A stretch of DNA of 64,000 nucleotides from NCBI RefSeq assembly GCF_000003195.3, contig NC_012871.2:1351997-1415996 (forward strand), written 5' to 3'. Below, piece by piece: positions 58,061 to 64,000 of the stretch (the stretch's first letter is position 1; every line of letters starts with the position of its first letter). The translations under genes and the position numbers were made by a program. A model generated the notes under the pieces. The model saw only the letters and a program-made list of their open reading frames with translations, made no database searches and had not been told where the DNA came from. Source of the DNA: Sorghum bicolor. Lineage: Eukaryota > Streptophyta > Magnoliopsida > Poales > Poaceae.

Positions 58061-59079
58061 TACTGGGGTTTCAAATGAACTGTTACATAGGAGACAAATT
58101 TCGGACCAAATCGGGCATACTACAGCCAGGGTTGTGAACCTACCCTCAACCCAAACCTCTGCTCGGTGACCACCGCCTGGTATAGAGCCAGAATTCTGGC
58201 CGATGTCCTTTGGAAAGTCCTGCTATTTCTCTCCTTCATTCTAGAGTGTCTAGGAGATGAGTTTGCAGCAATGAGTCAAACGGCGGTCGTTCTCAAGTGT
58301 CGGTCCACATCCTAGCTGAGCAAACATCACCCAGGATGATGGATAAGCTGATGGTGCTCATTGCCGCTACCTGCTTCTTGGTTTTGGACCGCTGCAAGGT
58401 CCAGTAACGCTCCGGTAACGTCCTACTTAGCCACTCCTAATGCAGCCTCACAGCGAAGCCGAAGAACCATAGATCAAGAACGCTGAGACCACCCAAAGAC
58501 ATTGGTCTACAAATAGATGTCCACGCTACCTTGCACTTGCCCAACGATGTGTACTCGGTGTCGGCCCAAAAGAAACGCCTAACGTCACTTGTCAATCTGA
58601 GTCACCGCCCACATAGACAAAACAACAGGTGTTTTGCCGAGAGGGTCCACCTTTGGTGAGCAACACATAGCCGGCATGGGAAGCAGCCCCGATTTCCAGG
58701 TTCGGATTCTAGCCGGGGCAAAGTCCACAAGCGAATGCTCCTCACAGCGTTTGAGCCTAGTGAGCTGTAAAGGTATGCCGAGATATTTGCATGGGAATAG
58801 GGCAATGACGCATAGGAACACTTGCTGCACCGACGCCGCCATCTCATCTGAACACTGAATCGGTGTGACGACACACTTGTCCAATATGATATTCTATTGA
58901 TAGAACAATAAGTCAAGATTTTGCAGAATTTTGTTACAATATGATAATTCTTTGGACCAATTTTATTTGCAACAATACAATCATATTACTACAGTCAAAT
59001 GAGTTTCTAGGTGGAATTTTCCACAAATGTTGTTGATGACTTGACTTCTTGATGACATATCTCAAAGTATTTTAGCAGT

Positions 59080-59705
59080 CACTACCGGACTCAGGAGCTT
59101 TGCCGTGTGCCTCAGGCACACGACAAAATGCCCAAAGCACACGGCAAAGAATTTGCCGTGCGCTGCACACGGCAAAGAGTGCACGGCACAGTAGCTGACG
59201 GTGAAGACCATCGTTGTCGTGTGCCAGCCGCCGGGCACACGGCAAAACCTAATGTCATGTGTCTTTTTGGCACTCGGCACACAAAAGCAACGTAACGGCC
59301 GCCGTCATAGGGCCTCTTTGTCGTGAGCCCGTGTGGAAGCACACGGCAAAGACACTAAGCTTTACCGTGTGCCCTCTGAGGCGCACGGCAAATATTTGAC
59401 GGCGGCCGATGCCCATCAACGGCGTCAGCCCTTTGCCGTGCGCCTGCATGGAGCACACAGCAAAGAATAGGGATGCCGTGCCTTTCTTTTTCTGCCGAGG
59501 GCTTTGCTTCGGCTCACGGCAAACTCCTGCTCTTTGCCGTGTGCTGGGAAGTTAGCCCACGGTGAAGATATTTTATGCCGAGCGTTTTTATTATGCCTTG
59601 AGCCGGACTTGTGGCTCTCGGCAAAAAGTTATCTTTGCCGTGTGCCCGATGGGAAGCACACCGCAAAGTCTCCGGCTCACGGCATAGCCAGGGATTCCGG
59701 TAGTG
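59080..59705. mobile_element. Non-autonomous CACTA element, 626 bp
   Basis: Starts CACTACCGGACTCAGG and ends GGGATTCCGGTAGTG with TSD AGT (59077-59079 and 59706-59708). F1 intron 2 gives the empty site GCAGTCTGATAATT against GCAGT|CTAATAATT here. It is of the same TTTGCCGTGTGC family as the element at 56717, in the opposite orientation. Confidence 0.93.
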
Positions 59706-59979
59706 AGTCTAATAATTTATTTTTAGATTCCTTTACTTCCATGGTATCCAAATTTTCTACTTGATCTCATCGTGTTGATATGGCATGTGTTGTGTCAGGA
59801 ACCATTCACACGACCTTCTGTTCGTGATCGTCTGGTCGAAATCCAACGGTTTGGATGATCTGGCCTGGTCGTGATCTTGATTTTGTGGAGCGACTATTTC
59901 GTTCGGCGTGCGCCGTGCCCTTGCCCTTGCCGTGGGGGCGATTCCCAGATCCGTGCGGGCCGCCGCGCCGCCATTCGCC

Positions 59980-61270
59980 ATGGAGATGGTCTCCGGGGCA
60001 GAGAGGACGAGAACACTAGAGGAAGAGGAAGAGCAGGACGAAGACCGGATCAGCAAGCTCCCCGATGGCGTCCTGGGCGACATCGTTTCCTTCATCCTTC
60101 CTCCCCACCAGGGACGGCGGCCGCACGCAGGTGCTCTCCTCCCGGTGGCGCCACCTATGGGGCTCCTCTCCTCTCCACCTCGGCCTCGGAGCGCACGGCC
60201 ACAGCAGCATCCCCGCCGGCGATATCTCGCGCATCCTCTCCGCGCACCCTGGCCCCGCCCGCCGCTTCTCTGTCCCCGAGGACTGCTTCGACTACAGGGA
60301 CATGCCCGACGCGACCACCTTGGACAGCTGGTTCCGATCCCCCGCCCTCGACGGCCTGCAGGAGCTCGAGTTCCACCACGCCAGCCATCCTTATTTGCCG
60401 CCGCCGTCGCTACCTGCATCAGTGCACCGCTTCTCGTCGACCCTTCGCGTTGCCAGCTTCGGCGGCTTCTGTTTCCTGTATGGAGACGGCGGCGGGCTGC
60501 ACTTGCCGGTTCTTGAGCAGCTAAGCCTAACGGATGTCATAATCTCGGAGAGGTCTCTTGGAGTCTTGCTCGCTGCCTGCCCTGTCCTGCAGAGCTTGCT
60601 GATAGATGGTGGAATTGGCTGCTCCAGTGTCGAAATTGTGTCCCCCACGCTTAGAAGCATCGGCATAAGTTCTGGCATCGGGCTACAACGGCTCATCATC
60701 AAGGATGCCCCCTGGCTAGAAAGGTTACTTCTTGATAGTATTGGTAGCAAGGAAATCACCGTCTCGGTCATCTCGGCGCCAAAATTGCATGCTTTAGGGC
60801 CATTATCGGCTCACAATATCAGACTCGAGTTTGGCACCACAATTTTTCAGGTATCACCGTGCTGCTTCTCACTTTGTATTCAGTATTCACAACGGATCCA
60901 TTCCAAAGTCCGGCCCTTTATCTGAATAAACTGACCAAAGTCCCTCGTGAAGGTCTTGTCATTAATACAGGCGCATCTTAGTTTGGATGCGGTTATTGAA
61001 TCCATGAAATGTTTTCCCTGCTTGGAGAAGTTGTACATCGAGGTGACTGTCTTCCTTAATTGAGTGGCCATCTCTAAACCCTAAACCCTAAAGTCCGAAG
61101 GATACTTTATAGAGATCCCAGAAGTGCTTGGATTGACAAACAACACAGACTGCTTCAGATTAAAAACAAGGCTTCAAGGGATATGCAGCTTGATTTCGCA
61201 TCTAGTTATCGGTCATATTTCCTTATTTGCAATGAGCAAGTACATGATTTGTCAACAGCCGACCCCTTTT
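59980..61270 (+). pseudogene. F6: F-box/LRR gene of the F3 subfamily, frameshifted and 3'-truncated
   Basis: Exon 1 starts at 59980 (MEMVSGAERTRTLEEEEEQ) with the F-box DRISKLPDGVLGDIVS. After GTTTCC (about 60090) it carries 7 more bases than F3, so LLPTRDGGRTQVLSSRW continues in another frame. The rest is open to 60850 (CAG|GTATCA) with LRR-like repeats (LLAACPVLQSLLIDGG, IKDAPWLERLLLD). Exon 2 (60971-61041) keeps only AHLSLDAVIESMKC then FPCLEKLYIE, lacking the first part seen in F3. A fragment of the FBD-like exon (WIDKQHRLLQIKNKASRD, VHDLSTADPF) follows at about 61120-61265, after a short piece with CCCTAAA repeats. The segment lies inside exon 3 of the F1-like relic. Confidence 0.8.
61072..61093. 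repeat. Short interstitial telomere-like repeat (CCCTAAA)
   Basis: CTAAACCCTAAACCCTAAAG contains nearly three copies of the plant telomere heptamer. It lies at the point where F6's middle exons are missing. Confidence 0.7.
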
Positions 61271-61852
61271 CATGATAAGGCAGCAATAATTTTTTGATAT
61301 ATTGGTCGCAGAAGGCTTGTCCAAGGGGCGTGCAGGATGTTTGAACTCTTCTCTGGTCCAAAAATACACAGAGAGTTCAGGTATCACAACAACAAGAAGG
61401 TGTCTTATGCACTGCAAGCTGTATGTCTTTTGCTTGTAGCATATGCATGGACCATGCAGTATGCATGGAATTAAACATGTATAAGACGTGTGTAGTTTAA
61501 TTTATTTCATCTTGGTACCAGCTTGAAATTTCTAGTAGATAATTCATAAATGCCGGAACCATTAAAATATAGTTTGATTTTATATGAAAGTTTTTAAGTG
61601 TTTTTACCTGTTTTTAAAAAGCTTCTTGTGTCGAAGATTGTAGCGTTGGCATGCTAAAGACTAGAAATCATTAGTACTTTAAATGAGCCCCATCCAGTAC
61701 AGAATAAATTCTACAACCTGCTAGCTTTTGCTGGAAAAAGGTATATACTTGGGTTTAAATATGTGTCCTTTCCGCTTGTTGTCAGTCTGTGTGAACTTCA
61801 GAAGTGGAAAGGGATGTTGCATGCTAGGCTAAATACTGATGAGTTAGAGCAA

Positions 61853-62128
61853 CTCCAACAGCTTTGCTATTCTTATTATGAAGGTCTTTTAGAACTTTTG
61901 TAGTAGAAAAATATGCTCCAACAGATGTGCTATTTGGTTTTGTAAAATAGAAAGTTTGCTATCCCTTGAGTTTCGTTGGCCATATATAGCCAACCACTGG
62001 CACTAGCTATCTGATAGCAAGGCTGTTGGTAACCTCTTCTTTTTTAAGAAGTTATCTATTTTATAAAATGGCTAAATATTAGAATTTAGCTACTCATTTT
62101 AGCTAAGCTCTTGGAGATGCTCTTAGGA
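61853..62128. mobile_element. MITE with GAGCATCTCCAACAG-type ends
   Basis: TTAGAGCAACTCCAACAGC at the left and CTCTTGGAGATGCTCTTAGG at the right are inverted repeats. The inside is AT-rich with TTTGCTAT / ATAGC-rich motifs. Superfamily not assigned; TSD unclear. Confidence 0.65.
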
Positions 62129-62718
62129 CATGATTTGAGTTTTTTTTATAGTTTCCAATGGTAACCAAATTAAGCCCTGATGGCAATTGAATAATATCTT
62201 CTTGAATATAAGGTATTGTGTTAGGGCGATCCGTGAAGAATCAATAATTTTATTTATAAAGAAAGAAGAAATCATTGTAGAGCAATCTATCATTAGATTT
62301 CGGTGATATATCTCAAGGTATTCGGTCAATTAAGCCGATAATCGCAGGTCCACATCTCTTCTTATATAAAATAATATCAATTAATTGACAGTAAAATGGA
62401 AATCCATGGAGCTCTAGTTGAATCTCGAGTATAGACAAAGTAGAAATCCATGATGACTTTCGAGGATCTACACAAGAAGTTTCTTTCCTGATGTGACCTG
62501 TACCTTGTGACTATCGATGACGATGCTAAAATTGACAGTAAGTATTAACAAGGAACTAGCCACTACATTTACCGTCGCGACCACGTACGTACAAGATTTT
62601 GGCAGACGACCGAAAAACATATTTCTACAGGTGGGCAAGCAGTCCGCCTTCCACGCCTGTGTAAATCGGAATTTCCGGAGGTAGCCAAATGTGCCCCTGC
62701 AATAGATTAAAACAACAA
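62129..62718. other. AT-rich region, nothing recognised
   Basis: It includes sequence like the F1 3' flank (AAGAAAGAAGAAATCATTGT versus AAGAAAGAAGAAAGCATTAT near 27258). No gene. Confidence 0.45.
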
Positions 62719-62930
62719 CTTTTTTTTTCGAAAGGCGGCAAAAAGCTTTTGCCGAAATTTTATTAGACGAGGAAAAATACAAAAGAAAAGGTGAAAAACA
62801 CCGAAAAAGGTCAAGAAAAAAACTCTACTCCACTACTGACGACCACCCTGGCACCCTAAAGGTCCTGCGGTGCCAAGAGGAAGAAGAGAGAAAAACCAAA
62901 AACACTAGGAGCTACTGACTAAGAGGAAAC
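62719..62930 (-). mobile_element. L1 LINE 3' end, 5'-truncated
   Basis: On the minus strand it ends AATAAAATTTCGGCAAAAGC, then TTTTTGCCGCCTTTCG and a poly-A of about nine bases at 62719. This is the usual 3' end of grass L1 elements, with a small GCAAAAGCTTTTTGC hairpin. The upstream boundary is uncertain. Confidence 0.6.
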
Positions 62931-63504
62931 ACCGTCCTCTGAAGCTGTGGCCATCCCGAACTGATCGAAATCTTCTTTACAGAGAAAGGCCACTTCCCTT
63001 GGCTGACGGTTTTTATTTTGAAACATTCTTCTATTTCTTTCGCTTTGGTATCTAACATATTCGCCTGCTGCTCCCATCCCAACTGCTGACCATCCGCCTG
63101 ATGCTGCACCCATCCGCGCCTGCTGCTCCCATCTGCGCGATGCTGGGATAATAGAGTGGAGCAGTTGGGATTTCCCCGGCGCTCGACGGAGACGAAGCTG
63201 ATCCAGCGGTGCAGTGGGGTAGCGATTCAGAGGACCTGTCCATGAGGAAGCGGCTCACAGTGAAGAGGAAAAAGGCAATTCGGAGTGAGCCGCGATGAGC
63301 TGCTCCGGCTGTGGCAGGAGCGGGTGAGAGGACAAGGCGATGGACGGGGTGAGGAATTACGGTATTCAGCGGTTCCATCTGGATCCCCACGATGGGAAAC
63401 TTCACAGCACGCAGGAAACTCTTCTCTGCGCGCGGGAAGGATTGCGGGCAAGCAGACGTGGCGAGCGATTTCAGGGATGGCGAGCGGCGCAGGATTGCTT
63501 TCTA
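62931..63504. other. Region with no recognised gene
   Basis: A GC-rich patch at 63060-63500 gives overlapping short frames on both strands, none with a recognisable domain. Confidence 0.45.
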
Positions 63505-63650
63505 TGCCGAGCAAAGTTTCTAGATAGCCCAACTTGCTATTTTAGCAAACTAGATAGCATATCTGTTGGAGCTTTTTTTTAAAAAAAATTCTAAATAGAG
63601 CATACACAACAAAGATAGTATATCTGTTGAAGGTGCTCTTATCAGCCAAA
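63505..63650. mobile_element. Degenerate MITE related to the 61.85 kb family
   Basis: AGATAGCATATCTGTTGGAG and AGATAGTATATCTGTTGAAG, followed by GTGCTCTTA, echo the ends of the 61853 element. Ends are too decayed for exact limits. Confidence 0.4.
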
Positions 63651-63869
63651 CAAATAAGTTGGTCAAAAGAACCGCTGGATAGCCAGTTCTCGAGGGAAAA
63701 AAATTCTCTGCAGCGACATCCATGATGGGTCAAGGACACATGGACGCCATCCAAGCCGTGCTGTATAGGCACTGCAAGGCTATTTTTTATATTTGAACCC
63801 TTTTTTTAATAAATATTGCAATATTAATCTTTTGAAAAAAAAATATATTGCATCACATAGTCCTTTTGG

Positions 63870-64000
63870 TCGTGCCACATGCGTTGGCGTGGCAAAATAC
63901 GACACATTCGATTAATCGCGCCACATGCGTTGGCGCGGCAAGATACGATACATTCGATGGCGTTTCCGATGTGGGAAAACTTATCACGCCACATGTATTA
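63870..64000. repeat. Short tandem repeat at the window edge
   Basis: A unit of about 48 bp beginning CGTGCCACATGCGTTGGCGT is repeated as CGCGCCACATGCGTTGGCGC, with a partial third copy (ACGCCACATGTATTA) at the edge. GCCACATGCGTTGGCGTGGC is partly palindromic. It may continue beyond the window. Confidence 0.75.

Larger units (their letters stand above)
56597..58895 (-). mobile_element. 5'-truncated L1 LINE fragment, split by a CACTA element
   Basis: Minus-strand reading from about 58860 gives FPCKYLGIPLQLTRLKRCEE, then TWKSGLLPMPA, the end of an L1 reverse transcriptase. Next come MSLGGLSVLDLWFFGFAVRL near 58480 and RNSRTFQRTSARILALYQAV near 58210, the C-terminal region of L1 ORF2. Its 3' UTR (AATGAAAAACGGGCACAATG) resumes at 56716-56597 beyond the CACTA element. 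Flanks CAATGGGATATT (left) and CAATATGATATT (right) are a plausible degenerate TSD. F1 intron 2 has the uninterrupted GTTTACAATGGGATATTATC. Confidence 0.75.
58896..61780 (+). pseudogene. Relic of an F1-like gene 3' half, interrupted by insertions
   Basis: Three blocks align with F1 intron 2, exon 3 and 3' flank. Block 58896-59079 matches about 26090-26286 (AACAATAAGTCA, GTTGTTGATGAC). Block 59706-59908 matches 26287-26530, including the TTGTGTCAGGAACCATT exon 3 acceptor and ATTTTGTGGAGCGACT. Block 61271-61780 matches 26540-27060 and the F2 3' flank (GGCAGCAATAATTTTTTGAT, TATCACAACAACAAGAAGG). Between the first two sits a CACTA element; between the second and third sits F6. The C-x3-C-x-C motif and parts of exon 3 are lost. 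Not functional. Confidence 0.8.

Noticed and set aside
57379..58137. 252-codon frame with repeated LLCAESQKDTRIRFCRVP blocks
   Set aside because: It is a read-through of the CACTA subterminal tandem repeat. The protein repeat merely reflects the DNA duplication.

Overview
This is a nuclear window from a grass, most likely a panicoid such as sorghum or a close relative. The call rests on spliced F-box/FBD genes of the monocot type, grass CACTA elements with subterminal TTTGCCGAG or TTTGCCGTG repeats, a grass MITE family, Helitrons with the CCCGT-loop-ACGGG 3' hairpin, and a plant L1 LINE. The species is an inference. I see no bacterial-type operons, tRNA or rRNA genes, or CRISPR array.

Layout. 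1-2.2 kb: the 3' part of a CACTA transposon with three exons of its second protein, then an L1 3' remnant. 2.6-17.8 kb: a tandemly duplicated segment. Its two copies are separated by a large minus-strand Helitron (3216-15857) that carries fragments of host genes, a MORF organellar RNA-editing factor and a probable wax-synthase-like acyltransferase. That Helitron was entered by a full-length L1 LINE with both ORFs open and a target-site duplication (TSD). The right-hand duplicate is split by a second, small Helitron (16010-17334) carrying a PPR gene fragment; the left-hand duplicate serves as its empty site. 17.8-23 kb: gene-poor sequence with MITEs and a hAT-like element.

23.6-61.8 kb: a cluster of six plus-strand F-box loci. 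Three are intact (F1 23.6 kb, F2 32.9 kb, F4 45.6 kb). Three are broken (F3 41.2 kb, F5 52.6 kb, F6 60.0 kb). There are also relics at 50.9, 56.2 and 58.9-61.8 kb. F1, F2, F4 and F5 share one three-exon plan: F-box and LRR-like exon, short second exon, FBD-like last exon. F3 and F6 belong to a second subfamily. The cluster is interleaved with CACTA, hAT, LINE and Copia pieces, including a large foldback at 36.9-38.2 kb. At 56-62 kb a copy of the F1 3' half has been interrupted by a LINE (itself carrying a CACTA element), a second CACTA element and the F6 pseudogene. 61.8-64 kb: MITEs, a LINE 3' end and a short tandem repeat at the edge.

How the genes work together. The F-box proteins would be substrate receptors of SCF ubiquitin ligases; nothing here shows their targets. 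The rest is transposon biology: nested insertion, gene-fragment capture by Helitrons, and birth and death of tandem F-box genes. I found no convincing new multi-gene system. The most unusual features are the gene-capturing Helitron pair tied to a tandem duplication, the intact L1, and the nested F-box relic.
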